A stretch of DNA of 64,000 nt. It comes from Microbacterium sp. MAH-37. Lineage in GTDB: Bacteria > Actinomycetota > Actinomycetes > Actinomycetales > Microbacteriaceae. The position numbers and the translations under genes are program-made. Below are positions 18,398 through 27,446 of the stretch, piece by piece; the stretch's first letter is position 1; the number at the start of each line of letters is the position of its first letter. The stretch lies in contig NZ_WSEN01000007.1 in assembly GCF_009758255.1 (NCBI RefSeq), positions 1 to 64,000 on the forward strand. The letters run 5' to 3'. Under the pieces are notes generated by a model that was given only the letters and a program-made list of their open reading frames with translations, searched no databases and had not been told where the DNA came from.

Positions 18398-19083
18398 CGC
18401 ACGAACCCGTCCTGGACACGTCCGCCGGCGCGATCGAGTTCCGCCTGCACTCGATCGGCGAAGGCCGGGTGGTCATCGCTCAGCAAGGGCGCGGTCAGCG
18501 TATCGACCCGCGCCGGGTCGAGCTCCCGAAGCCGGCGGGGGAGCCACTTGCCGGTGCCCAGCCAGCGCCCGTCGGTGAGCAGCATGAGTTCGGCCGTTCG
18601 CTCGAACAGCATCGATGCCAGTACTCGGCGCTCCAGCGGATCCGTCGCGTCGCGCAGGTCGTCCAACGCATCGGTGATCACGTAGCGACGGAACGCGGCT
18701 TCCTTCGGCGTCAGCGACGGGCCGGACTTCAGCACGGCGCTCCAGTGCTGTCTGAGCGCCGCGAGCTCTGCACCGGCACGCACGGGGAGGCCCTCGACGA
18801 GCATGTGCACGATCACCGGACGATGCTGCTCGATGCCCCGCTCCGCCCACTCCCGGAAACCCTCCGCGGTGTAGGCGAACACCTCGAAGACCTCGCCGTC
18901 GAAGACGTGGGTCGATGCCGACGACATCTGCCCGTCGGCGAACAGCTGCTCGCCGATCAGCAGCAGATCGACATCGCTGCTGGCGGTGCGCTCGCCGCGG
19001 CTCGTGCTGCCGGCCACGATCGCCGTCGTCGCATCGGGAAAGTGACTGGCGATGAATCTCTCGGTGACCTCGGCGAAGTGCAT
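18394..19083 (-). CDS. Nucleotidyltransferase-domain protein
   Basis: The 229-aa product has the polymerase-beta-like nucleotidyltransferase signature GSTSRGERTASSDVDLLLIG near residue 25, with both metal-binding aspartates. An alpha-helical C-terminal half follows, as in aminoglycoside adenylyltransferase-like and MNT-like proteins. The reaction would be NMP transfer to a small molecule or protein, but the target is unknown. The ATG at 19083 follows TACGCT by exactly six bases, which settles the start against longer frames. The GNAT gene is coupled directly downstream. Confidence 0.75.
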   Translation of the reverse strand: MHFAEVTERFIASHFPDATTAIVAGSTSRGERTASSDVDLLLIGEQLFADGQMSSASTHVFDGEVFEVFAYTAEGFREWAERGIEQHRPVIVHMLVEGLPVRAGAELAALRQHWSAVLKSGPSLTPKEAAFRRYVITDALDDLRDATDPLERRVLASMLFERTAELMLLTDGRWLGTGKWLPRRLRELDPARVDTLTAPLLSDDHPAFADRVQAELDRAGGRVQDGFVR

Positions 19084-19171
19084 TCGGCCAGCGTATCCGG
19101 CGGCGGCAGCATCTCGGAGAACTGCCATATCTCGGAGGAAACCGCTCCCCGGCGTCCGCGAACGTACCGAA

Positions 19172-19202
19172 CTCCGACGCGGCGCCCGCTCCGACGCGGC
19201 GC
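19172..19202. repeat. Tandem 14-base direct repeat
   Basis: CTCCGACGCGGCGC occurs at 19172-19185 and 19189-19202, three bases apart, immediately after the stop of the APH gene. Just upstream ATCTCGGAG also occurs twice within about 30 bases (about 19110-19136). No function is evident. Confidence 0.5.
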
Positions 19203-19204
19203 GC

Positions 19205-20044
19205 TCAGAACGCGGCGAGCGCCTCGGCCAGCATCCGGTGCCCTTGGCGCTCGAAGGGCTCGTCGCCGACCTTGTACGCCCAGACGGCGGTGCCGACGGC
19301 CTCGCGCAGCGCGTCGAGACGCCACAGCTCGGGGTCACGTGGATCGGGGCCGTACCCCTCGAAGAAGGCGGCCTCGAACTCCGGATGCCCGCGCCACTGC
19401 TGCGTCGTCAGGCGCACGAGATCGGTGGATGCCGGTCGGAACGCGAACCGTCCGAAGTCGATCGCACGCACGACGCCCCGGTCGAAGAGCCAGTTGCGCG
19501 GATGCCAGTCGCCGTGCGTCGGCACCATCGTCACCGCGGATGCCGGAGCGGAGGACAGGATCCGGCGGGCGTGCTCTGCCGTCACGCTGTCCACCCTGTG
19601 CGGCTGGTCGAGCCATTGCAGCGCGCGGGCCGTCGCACGCGCCTCGTATTCGGCATCCGTCCTGGTCTCCAGCCGGTGCAGCCTGCTCAGCAGCTCGCCG
19701 GCCTGCCGGTAGGTGTCCGACTGCCGCTCGGTCTCCGTGCCGAGCACGAGCGTGCCGGGCAGATACTCGAGCAGGATGATGCGGGCCGCGGCATCCGCGT
19801 CGAGCAGGCGCGCGGCCTGCCCCGTGGCCGCGAGCGGCGCGACGTACCCGGGGTGCGCGGACATCTCCCGCGGCAGGTGCGTGTCGTCGGGACCTGCGGC
19901 CTTGACGACGAAGTCCCGCCCGGCGGACCGCACGTGCAGGACGGTGGTGTCGACGAGGTTCCACGACATGTCCGCGACGACCTCGGCGCCCGGCAGCCGC
20001 TCGGCGACCCAGGCCCGCTGTGCGGCATCCAGTCGGACGCTCAC
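19205..20044 (-). CDS. APH-family phosphotransferase
   Basis: This is a 279-aa kinase-like protein of the aminoglycoside phosphotransferase/choline kinase superfamily. The Lys in DFVVKAAGP corresponds to the ATP-binding Lys. The catalytic loop is HGDWHPRNWLF (Brenner-type H-D-x-x-x-x-N), and the metal-binding Asp is in AIDFGRF. Substrates in this family range from aminoglycosides to choline and sugars, so resistance cannot be assumed. The GTG start overlaps the stop of the RNB-domain gene by four bases, so it is the second gene of a two-gene unit. Confidence 0.82.
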   Translation of the reverse strand: MSVRLDAAQRAWVAERLPGAEVVADMSWNLVDTTVLHVRSAGRDFVVKAAGPDDTHLPREMSAHPGYVAPLAATGQAARLLDADAAARIILLEYLPGTLVLGTETERQSDTYRQAGELLSRLHRLETRTDAEYEARATARALQWLDQPHRVDSVTAEHARRILSSAPASAVTMVPTHGDWHPRNWLFDRGVVRAIDFGRFAFRPASTDLVRLTTQQWRGHPEFEAAFFEGYGPDPRDPELWRLDALREAVGTAVWAYKVGDEPFERQGHRMLAEALAAF

Positions 20045-21468
20045 CTCGGCCCCGCGGTCGAGAAGGCGACAGCGCCGGTGCGGATGTCGGCGGCGTCGAG
20101 CCGCACGCGCACGACGGCGCCCGGCCTGGCCTCTGCGGGGATCGGTGCGCGGGCGGTCACCGCGGGCTCGGCGATCTGCACGGTCGCCTTCCCCTCGCCG
20201 TTAGCGGGGCGGATGACAGTCGCCTCGAACACCTCGCCGACGCGCGGTGCGAGCAGGGCCGCCTCGACGCACTCGACGGTCTGCGCGTTCAGCTGCGACG
20301 CCCGCGACGACGACTCCTGCATGAGTTCCGGCAGCTCGGCCAGACCTTCGCGTGCCCACGCCGGAACCTCCTCGCCCCGTGAGAGCGCCAGGCAGATCGC
20401 GAGGGACCATCGGTCGACGAGCCGACGCAGCGGTGCCGTCGCGTGCGCGTACGGCGCGCCGATCGCCGCCTGCATCCGCTCCTCGGGCGGCGTGCCGTCG
20501 AAGACGACGTAGCCGGCGCCGCGGAACAGGGCGCTCGCCGCCTCGAGAACCGGAAGGGTCAGCGGATCCGCCCGGTCCAGACCGCGCAGGTACTCGCCGT
20601 ACCGACCCGTGGTCCAGGGACGGCCGAGCGCCTGCGTCTGCGTGCGGAACTCCTCGAACGTCTCCTCATCGGGCTGCGGCATGGTGCGCAGCACGCCGAC
20701 GCCGCCGTCGAGCATGATGTCCGCGGCGGCCATGCCCGTCATCAGCGACAGCTGGGCGTTCCAGTCCTCGACGGGCAGCGGCTGCCTGCGCTCGATGCCG
20801 TACTGTCCCGGGCCGGTGCGCACGACCTCCGCGTCGGGCAGGTTCAGGCTCGCGCCGCCGCGTGCAGCCTCCTGCTCGAGCCGCAGCCGCCCGATCTCGG
20901 GCAGCAGCGCGGCAGGGGAGTCCTCGCCGCGGTCCAGCGCCTGCTGGGCGGTGACGTAGTCGAGCTGTGCGCGGGAGCGGATCAGCGCGCGCTGCAGGGT
21001 CGTCTCCGTCACGACCCCCTCGGCGTCCAGGGCGAACGTCCACACCAGTGCAGGGCGGTCCTGATCGGGCAGCAGCGACGCGCTGCCCTCGCTGAGCACC
21101 GGCGGATGCAGCGGGATCGAGCCGTCCGCGGCATACAGCGTCTGCCCGCGCTCGCGCGCTGCGGCATCCAGCGCCCCACCCGGTGTGACGAACCCCGGCA
21201 CATCCGCGATCGCGTACCGCACCGTGAAGCCCCGGCCGGCGCGCTCGAGCTGGAACGCCTGATCCAGATCCCTGGATCCTTCGGGGTCGAGCGTCGCGAA
21301 CGGCACATCGCGCAGATCCACGTCGGGCGCGATCGCCGTGGCTCTCTCGGCCTCGGCGACCGCTTCGGGCGGGAACGGGGTGTCGAACGGCGCCCGTACC
21401 GCGGCAAGGGCCTCGGCCAGAGCGCTCTGCGCGGCGGATTCTGCGATGTGCGATCGGCGCTGAGGCAT
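20041..21468 (-). CDS. RNB-domain ribonuclease (RNase II/R family)
   Basis: This 475-aa 3'-to-5' exoribonuclease candidate carries the RNB catalytic segment ATLDPEGSRDLDQAF with the clustered metal-binding aspartates. VRYAIADVPGFV follows, and the C-terminal RNB motif is YAHATAPLRRLVDRW. It is shorter than E. coli RNase II or RNase R and shows no clear N-terminal cold-shock domains or full S1 domain, which is typical of the compact actinobacterial version. It acts in cytoplasmic RNA turnover. TAGGCT lies six bases before the ATG. The APH gene overlaps its end. Confidence 0.88.
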   Translation of the reverse strand: MPQRRSHIAESAAQSALAEALAAVRAPFDTPFPPEAVAEAERATAIAPDVDLRDVPFATLDPEGSRDLDQAFQLERAGRGFTVRYAIADVPGFVTPGGALDAAARERGQTLYAADGSIPLHPPVLSEGSASLLPDQDRPALVWTFALDAEGVVTETTLQRALIRSRAQLDYVTAQQALDRGEDSPAALLPEIGRLRLEQEAARGGASLNLPDAEVVRTGPGQYGIERRQPLPVEDWNAQLSLMTGMAAADIMLDGGVGVLRTMPQPDEETFEEFRTQTQALGRPWTTGRYGEYLRGLDRADPLTLPVLEAASALFRGAGYVVFDGTPPEERMQAAIGAPYAHATAPLRRLVDRWSLAICLALSRGEEVPAWAREGLAELPELMQESSSRASQLNAQTVECVEAALLAPRVGEVFEATVIRPANGEGKATVQIAEPAVTARAPIPAEARPGAVVRVRLDAADIRTGAVAFSTAGPR

Positions 21469-21538
21469 GGCGCCAGCCTATGCGCCTTCTTCGGACACAT
21501 CGGCCCCGGGCCTCCGTCCCGGCGTTAGCGTGGCTGTC

Positions 21539-22312
21539 ATGACCAACACTGCGGACAAGGCACAGACACTCGCCGCCCTCTACGACGCGCCGGAGATCCT
21601 GCGCGTCGTCAACATCTGGGACGTCGTCTCGGCGCAGGCGATCGCCGCACTGCCCGAGACACGCGCCCTCGCCACAGCCGGGCACTCCATCGCCGCCACC
21701 TTCGGATACGCCGACGGCCAGATCCCGCGCGACATCATGATCGACTTCGTCGGACGCATCGCCGCCGCGGTCGAGCTGCCGGTGAGCGCGGACCTCGACG
21801 ACGGCTACGGCGACGCCGGCGAGACCACCCGGCTCGCGATCGGCGTCGGCGTGGTCGGCGCGAACATCGAGGACCGTCTGAAGCCGCTGGCCGAGTCCGT
21901 CGCCCAGATCGAGGCGATCGTGAAGGCCGGCGAGGCGGAGGGCGTGCCCTTCGTCCTGAACGCGCGCACCGACGCGATCGTGCGCGGCGGCGACAAGCCG
22001 CTCGCCGACAAGCTCGCCGACGCCGTCGAGCGCGGCCGCGCCTACCTGGACGCCGGGGCCAAGGCGGTCTTCGTGCCCGGCATCCTCGATGCCGATGCGA
22101 CTCGCACGCTCGTCGACGGGATCGGTGTCGGCAAGGTGAGCGTGATCGGCCTGCCCGGTGCGCTCACGGCGGCTGAGTACGAGTCGCTGGGGGTGGCGCG
22201 GATCTCCTACGGCCCCGTGCCGCAGCGGGTCGCGCTGACCGCACTGCAGGATGTCGCGACGAGCCTCTACGCGAACGGCGTGATCCCCGAGGGCACCCGC
22301 GCACTGAACTGA
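21539..22312 (+). CDS. Isocitrate lyase/PEP mutase family protein
   Basis: This 257-aa TIM-barrel protein belongs to the ICL/PEPM superfamily, whose members make or break C-C or P-C bonds next to a carboxylate. Visible are the N-terminal VVNIWDVVSAQAI, the metal/substrate region PVSADLDDGYGD (Asp pair), NIEDR and VLNARTDA. The active-site KKCGH/K-G-loop of true isocitrate lyase is absent, so it is closer to carboxyphosphonoenolpyruvate mutase- or oxaloacetate hydrolase-like members. The ATG follows TAGCGT by seven bases. proS begins 41 bases downstream with its own promoter. Confidence 0.82.
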   Translation: MTNTADKAQTLAALYDAPEILRVVNIWDVVSAQAIAALPETRALATAGHSIAATFGYADGQIPRDIMIDFVGRIAAAVELPVSADLDDGYGDAGETTRLAIGVGVVGANIEDRLKPLAESVAQIEAIVKAGEAEGVPFVLNARTDAIVRGGDKPLADKLADAVERGRAYLDAGAKAVFVPGILDADATRTLVDGIGVGKVSVIGLPGALTAAEYESLGVARISYGPVPQRVALTALQDVATSLYANGVIPEGTRALN

Positions 22313-22341
22313 CGATGGTGAAGGGGGCGGGCGGCCACCCG

Positions 22342-22347
22342 TAGAAT
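22342..22347 (+). promoter_or_regulatory. -10 box of proS
   Basis: TAGAAT is separated by six bases (CATCCC) from the GTG of proS, the clearest leaderless promoter in the window. Confidence 0.55.
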
Positions 22348-22353
22348 CATCCC

Positions 22354-24105
22354 GTGGTCACCCGTCTCTCCCATCTCTTCGTCCGTACGCTCCGTGAAGA
22401 CCCGGCTGGTGCCGAGGTCACGAGCCACAAGCTGCTGATCCGTGCCGGCTACATCCGGCCGCAGGCAGCCGGCATCTTCGCCTGGCTCCCGCTCGGGCTG
22501 CGCGTGAAGGCGAAGATCGAGAAGATCGTCCGCGAGGAGATGGAGGCCGCCGGCGCCCAGGAGGTGCACTTCCCGGCACTCATGCCCCGGGAGGCATACG
22601 AGGCGACCGGTCGCTGGGAGGAGTACGGCGATCTGCTGTTCCGCCTGCAGGACCGCAAGGGCGGCGACTACCTGCTCGCGCCGACGCACGAGGAGGCGTT
22701 CACGCTGCTCGTGAAGGACCTCTACTCGTCCTACAAGGATCTGCCCCTGTCGATCTACCAGATCCAGGACAAGTACCGCGACGAGGCGCGTCCGCGGGCC
22801 GGCCTGCTGCGCGGCCGCGAGTTCACGATGAAGGACGCGTACTCGTTCGACTACACCGATGCCGGGCTCGATGCGAGCTACCAGGCGCAGCGCGACGCCT
22901 ATGAGCGCATCTTCCAGCGCCTCGGCATGGAGTACGTGATCGTGCAGGCGGATGCCGGCGCGATGGGCGGATCCCGCAGCGAGGAGTTCCTGCACCCGAC
23001 CCCGATCGGTGAGGACACCTTCGTGCGCTCCGCCGGCGGCTACGCCGCCAACGTCGAGGCGTACACGACGCCGGCGGTCGCAGCGGTCGCCTTCGACGCG
23101 GATGCCGCACCGGTGATCTTCGACTCGCCGAACACTCCGACCATCGACACGCTCGTCGCGCACAGCAACGCCGTGCTGGACGGCGACTACACCGCCGCGG
23201 ACACGCTGAAGAACGTCGTGCTCGCGCTGACCCACCTCGACGGCACCCGCGAGCTCGTCGTCGTCGGCGTGCCCGGCGACCGCGAGGTCGACGAGAAGCG
23301 CGCCGAGGTGGCCTTCGCGCCCGCCGAGGTCGAGCCCGCCACGGACGCCGACTTCGAGAAGAACCCGCTGCTCGTGCGCGGCTACATCGGCCCGTGGAGC
23401 GAGACCGGCGCTGTGCTGGGCGAGGAGTCCGCCACCGGCATCCGCTACCTGGTCGACCCGCGCGTGGCCGAGGGCACCAGCTGGATCACCGGCGCGAACA
23501 TCGACCAGAAGCACGCGCACAGCGTGGTCGCCGGCCGCGACTTCGCCGCGGACGGCTTCGTCGAGGTCTCCAGTGTGCGCGATGGCGACGAGGCGCCCGA
23601 CGGCTCCGGCCCTGTCACCATCTCGCGAGGCATGGAGATCGGCCACGTCTTCCAGCTGGGCCGCAAGTACGCCGAGGCGCTCGGACTCAAGGTGCTCGAC
23701 GAGAACGGCAAGCTGACGACCGTCACGATGGGTTCCTACGGCATCGGTGTCACCCGCATCCTCGCGGCGATCGCCGAGCTGAACAGCGACGAGAAGGGTC
23801 TGATCTGGCCCGAGACCATCGCGCCGTTCGACGTGCACGTGATCGCCACCGGCAAGGACCAGGTCGCCTTCGATCTCGCCGCACAGCTGTCGGCGGACAT
23901 CGAGGCGACCCGCCGCGAGGTGCTGTTCGACGACCGTCCGAAGGTCTCGCCCGGTGTGAAGTTCGGCGACGCCGAGCTGCTCGGCGTGCCGACCATCGTC
24001 ATCGTGGGACGTGGCGCGGTCGACGGCCAGGTCGAGCTCTGGGACCGCCGTTCTGGCGAGCGCGAGACCATCGCGGCGTCGGACCTGGTCGCCCGCCTGG
24101 GCTGA
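22354..24105 (+). CDS. proS: Prolyl-tRNA synthetase
   Basis: This class II aminoacyl-tRNA synthetase charges tRNA(Pro). The 583-aa protein is the bacterial type with an editing insertion. Motif 1 lies around [17 protein letters not shown], motif 2 is [21 protein letters not shown], and motif 3 is [16 protein letters not shown]. Between about residues 225 and 410 lies the INS/YbaK-like domain that deacylates Ala-tRNA(Pro), and the C-terminal anticodon-binding domain ends [17 protein letters not shown]. Length matches the family. The GTG start is fixed by the upstream -10 box and the standard [15 protein letters not shown]-terminus. Confidence 0.96.
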   Translation: MVTRLSHLFVRTLREDPAGAEVTSHKLLIRAGYIRPQAAGIFAWLPLGLRVKAKIEKIVREEMEAAGAQEVHFPALMPREAYEATGRWEEYGDLLFRLQDRKGGDYLLAPTHEEAFTLLVKDLYSSYKDLPLSIYQIQDKYRDEARPRAGLLRGREFTMKDAYSFDYTDAGLDASYQAQRDAYERIFQRLGMEYVIVQADAGAMGGSRSEEFLHPTPIGEDTFVRSAGGYAANVEAYTTPAVAAVAFDADAAPVIFDSPNTPTIDTLVAHSNAVLDGDYTAADTLKNVVLALTHLDGTRELVVVGVPGDREVDEKRAEVAFAPAEVEPATDADFEKNPLLVRGYIGPWSETGAVLGEESATGIRYLVDPRVAEGTSWITGANIDQKHAHSVVAGRDFAADGFVEVSSVRDGDEAPDGSGPVTISRGMEIGHVFQLGRKYAEALGLKVLDENGKLTTVTMGSYGIGVTRILAAIAELNSDEKGLIWPETIAPFDVHVIATGKDQVAFDLAAQLSADIEATRREVLFDDRPKVSPGVKFGDAELLGVPTIVIVGRGAVDGQVELWDRRSGERETIAASDLVARLG

Positions 24106-24127
24106 CCGGTCCGCCTTCGTTCGTCCG

Positions 24128-25039
24128 TCAGCGCTCGGCGAGCAACTCGCGGATCTCCGCCTGCATCCGTTCGGACTGCGCGAGCAGCGAGCGCAGGCGG
24201 TCGTCGCGGGTGGCCGCGTCGTCCTTCGCCGTCGCCCCCGCCGCGACCGCTCCGGATGCTGCGCCGCCGGCGACCCCGGCGGATGCAGCCTTCGCCGTGT
24301 CGGGCGTGTTCTGAGCATCCGTGTCGGCTGTGGCGTCGGCGGTCACGGCACTGGCTTCCGCGTCGGACGAGTCGTCCTTCGACGGGCCGAGGAACAGGTT
24401 CGCGAGATACCCGGTGAACGTTCCGAAGATGCCGACGCCGACGATGATGATCAGCACGCCGAGCACACGCCCGACGTTCGTCACCGGGTACTGATCGCCG
24501 TAGCCGACCGTCGAGATCGTGACGACGGTGTACCAGAGCGCGTCGGATGCCGAGGTGATGTTCGCGCCGTCCGCGTGCTCCTCGACGGCGAGGATGGAGA
24601 TGCTGCCGAACTGCAGGACCAGGATTCCCAGCAGCAGCAGGGTCATCAGGGTGCTGTTCGCGCGGTCGTGCACCAGCGTCGACACGATCTTCCGGAAGCC
24701 CAGCGCTCGGAGCAGCCGGAACACGCGCAGCAGGCGGAACACGCGCAGGATCTTCAGCTGCGGGAAAGGCAGGCTCGCCAGGAGGTCGGCCCACCCGAAT
24801 CCGCGGAAGAAGTACTTCCAGGGTGTGTCCGAGGTCGTGATGCGGTACACGAAGTCGATCAGGAAGATCACGCTGAACAGGGCGTTCATCACGGACAGCA
24901 CCAGCTGCATCGCGCCGTCGCCGGCGAACACGTAGACCAGCACGAGGTTCGCGATCGAGAGCAGTGACAGGATGCCGATGAAGATCTCGTACGCGGTGTT
25001 CTTGAGCTCGCTGTGACGCGCGCGCTTCGTCCTGGCCAT
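24128..25039 (-). CDS. Voltage-gated potassium channel-like protein
   Basis: This 303-aa integral membrane protein is predicted to conduct K+. It has six hydrophobic segments and a charged S4-like helix with repeated Arg (ILRVFRLLRVFRLLRALGFRK). The pore helix and selectivity filter TVGYGDQYP precede the last transmembrane segment. The cytoplasmic tail is Ala/Asp-rich and low in complexity, ending in a short predicted coiled coil (RSLLAQSERMQAEIRELL). AGGAGGAG precedes the ATG at 25039, which decides it against a start 15 codons upstream. The gene converges on proS. Confidence 0.88.
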   Translation of the reverse strand: MARTKRARHSELKNTAYEIFIGILSLLSIANLVLVYVFAGDGAMQLVLSVMNALFSVIFLIDFVYRITTSDTPWKYFFRGFGWADLLASLPFPQLKILRVFRLLRVFRLLRALGFRKIVSTLVHDRANSTLMTLLLLGILVLQFGSISILAVEEHADGANITSASDALWYTVVTISTVGYGDQYPVTNVGRVLGVLIIIVGVGIFGTFTGYLANLFLGPSKDDSSDAEASAVTADATADTDAQNTPDTAKAASAGVAGGAASGAVAAGATAKDDAATRDDRLRSLLAQSERMQAEIRELLAER

Positions 25040-25187
25040 GGGGCGTTCTCCTCCTGCCGTGCTGCACGGCGCGGCAGCACTCATCTTCCGGCACTGCGGA
25101 CCCGGCGGCGGTGAGGACTCGCCCGGCGCGGGCGACGATCACCGCGTCGGTGGCGCCCGTGCGGCCACCGCGTGACAGGGTGGAGGC

Positions 25188-26222
25188 ATGACCGACGTGA
25201 TCCTTCCCGATGATCTCCGCGCCAGACTGGGGGCGCTGCTCGACGCCGAGGGAGTCACGGGCAACAGGAGTCTCATCACCCGCATCCTGCAGTCGGCGAT
25301 CGCGCTGGGACAGGACCGCACCGACCGCCTCGATCTGAAGATCGCCTCGGCCGCGCTCAGCGAGATGCGGGACGCGTTCCGCCTGTTCGCGCCGCTGCGC
25401 GGCGTGCCGAAGGTCACGATCTTCGGATCCGCCCGCACGACCCAGGCCGATCCGCTCTACGGCCAGGCGCAGAATGTCGCGAGGCTGCTGTCGAAGGACG
25501 GCTGGATGGTGGTGACCGGGGCCGGCCCCGGCATCATGCAGGCCGCGGCGGAGGGCGCAGGGCGGGAGATGTCGATCGGGGTCTCGATCCGCCTGCCGTT
25601 CGAGGAGAAGGCGAACGCGGTCGTCGCGCAGGACGCGAACCTCGTGTCGATGAAGTACTTCTTCACCCGCAAGCTCATGCTGGTCAAGGAGTCCCGCGGA
25701 TTCGTCTGCCTGCCGGGCGGATTCGGCACCATGGACGAGATGTTCGAGCTGCTCACCCTGCAGCAGACCGGCAAGGCCGAGCCCGTGCCGATCGTGCTGC
25801 TCGACGAGCCGGGCGGCACGTTCTGGCACGGGCTGAAGACCTTCGTCGACGGGAATCTCGCGGCGGGCGGTTACATCTCGGCCGGCGACCTGGACCGTGT
25901 GCTGATCACGGACTCGGTCGATGCGGCGACCCGCGAGATCCTCGGCTTCTGGCACAACTACGACTCGCTGCGCTGGGTCGGCGATCAGTTGGTGCTGCGT
26001 CTCCACCACGAGCCGACGGACGCCGAGATCGCGGACCTGAACGACCGGTTCGGCGATCTGCTGCTGCGCGGGCGCATCGAGCGCACCGAGGCTCTCGCCC
26101 CGGAGCGCGCGGATCACGACGCGGTCGACCTGCCGCGGCTCGTGCTCGTGTTGAACCAGTTCCGGGTGGGCGCGCTGCACAGCCTGATCAGGGCGATCAA
26201 CACGCTGCCGTCGGCGGGCTGA
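25188..26222 (+). CDS. LOG/TIGR00730-family Rossmann-fold protein
   Basis: The 344-aa protein contains the lysine-decarboxylase-like/LOG fold: VTIFGSARTT, VVTGAGPGIMQAAAEGA, and the signature PGGFGTMDEMFE. Proteins with this signature include cytokinin riboside 5'-monophosphate phosphoribohydrolases and other nucleotide hydrolases. It is longer than typical LOG (about 190-220 aa), with an N-terminal helical extension of about 75 residues and a C-terminal extension of about 100, so it belongs to a distinct bacterial subgroup. The substrate is uncertain. GGAGG lies just upstream of the ATG. Confidence 0.8.
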   Translation: MTDVILPDDLRARLGALLDAEGVTGNRSLITRILQSAIALGQDRTDRLDLKIASAALSEMRDAFRLFAPLRGVPKVTIFGSARTTQADPLYGQAQNVARLLSKDGWMVVTGAGPGIMQAAAEGAGREMSIGVSIRLPFEEKANAVVAQDANLVSMKYFFTRKLMLVKESRGFVCLPGGFGTMDEMFELLTLQQTGKAEPVPIVLLDEPGGTFWHGLKTFVDGNLAAGGYISAGDLDRVLITDSVDAATREILGFWHNYDSLRWVGDQLVLRLHHEPTDAEIADLNDRFGDLLLRGRIERTEALAPERADHDAVDLPRLVLVLNQFRVGALHSLIRAINTLPSAG

Positions 26223-26228
26223 GCGCCG

Positions 26229-27329
26229 TCACCGGTCGGCGAGCCGTTCGATCCGGTCCGCCGCCACTGTGGCACCCCGCTGGGCGCGCAGCCGGACGCC
26301 GGTCTGTGCGGCGATCGACCGGATGCGCGCATCGGCGAGCAAGCCGGTGATCGTGTCCGCCAGCTCCGGGGCGAGCGCCGAGCGCGGCAGCGTCCTGCCC
26401 ACGCTCTGCGACTCGACGATCCGGCCGATCAGCGGCTGGTCGGAGCTCGTGTTCATCGGCAGCACGAGCAGCGGCACCCCGTGTGCGAGCGCGGCGAGTG
26501 TCGTCGAATGACCGCCGTGCCCGATCATGATCGCCGCATGGGGGAGGAGCTCGGTGTGCGACGATCGCCCCCGCACCTCGACGTTCGGCGGGACCTCACC
26601 CTGCAGCGGGGTCTGCGGGGTCGCCCTGGTGACGATCGCCCGCACGGGCAGACGGCCCAGCGCGGTGATCACCCGGCGATACACGTCGTCCTGCTTGCGC
26701 TGCCAGACGCTGCTGAGACTCACCAGCACGAGGGGCGGCTCCTGGGCGGGGTGCGGTGCCGGCGGCGCACCGCGCTCGGTGGTCCCCGTCCACTCGAACC
26801 CGATCGTGTTCTCCTCGTCGGTCAGCGGGTCGAGGTCGCGATCGGTCAGCAGCAGCCGGGCGTCCGCCGCACCCCACACCGCGATCGGGCTCAGGCCGAA
26901 CGGCGCGAGAACGGCGTTCGCAGCTCCCTGCGACATGCGTCCGCCCCAGAGCGCTCCGAAGGAGTGGAACAGCACAGCGACGGGCTGGCCGATTCGGGTC
27001 GCCTCGCGGATCGACGAGATCATGATGCCGTCGATCACGACGACATCCGGGTGCCGCTGCCCGATCGCCTGCCGCACCTGCCGCGCGACGCCCCGGCTCA
27101 TGCCCATCCGCGCCATGTCCGTCAGCTGGGCGGCGCCGCTTGTGGCGAGCCCTGGCTGATGCCCGACGAGCGCGGGAAGCGGCACCGGTTCCACACCCGG
27201 ATGCCGGGGGAGCATGCCGGCGAAGGCGACGCGATGCCCGCGCGCGACGAGCTCGCGCGACACGGCGACCGCAGGCGGCACGTTTCCGCCCGCATCCGCG
27301 CCGATGAAGAGAATGTTCAGCGGTGCCAC
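26229..27329 (-). CDS. Macrolide-type (GT1) glycosyltransferase
   Basis: The 366-aa protein resembles NDP-sugar-dependent GT-B glycosyltransferases of the MGT/UGT group. LNILFIGADAGGNVPPAVAVSREL forms the acceptor-side Rossmann start. VVVIDGIM lies mid-protein, and the donor-binding C-terminal motif is MIGHGGHSTTLAALAHGVPLLVLP. Acceptor and sugar are unknown; glycolipid and natural-product or drug glycosylation are both possible. The GTG at 27329 is preferred because the homologous region begins immediately after it, but upstream starts remain possible. It converges on the LOG-family gene. Confidence 0.78.
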   Translation of the reverse strand: MAPLNILFIGADAGGNVPPAVAVSRELVARGHRVAFAGMLPRHPGVEPVPLPALVGHQPGLATSGAAQLTDMARMGMSRGVARQVRQAIGQRHPDVVVIDGIMISSIREATRIGQPVAVLFHSFGALWGGRMSQGAANAVLAPFGLSPIAVWGAADARLLLTDRDLDPLTDEENTIGFEWTGTTERGAPPAPHPAQEPPLVLVSLSSVWQRKQDDVYRRVITALGRLPVRAIVTRATPQTPLQGEVPPNVEVRGRSSHTELLPHAAIMIGHGGHSTTLAALAHGVPLLVLPMNTSSDQPLIGRIVESQSVGRTLPRSALAPELADTITGLLADARIRSIAAQTGVRLRAQRGATVAADRIERLADR

Positions 27330-27446
27330 GGGAGTCCCGATCTCGTTCCCCAAGTGGGATGCCCGGCATCCCTCGAAATCCGATGTGATCAGGGTAGACC
27401 CGGCGTCGTCGCCCGACAAGCGCCGGCACTGTCGCGCGGACGGGGA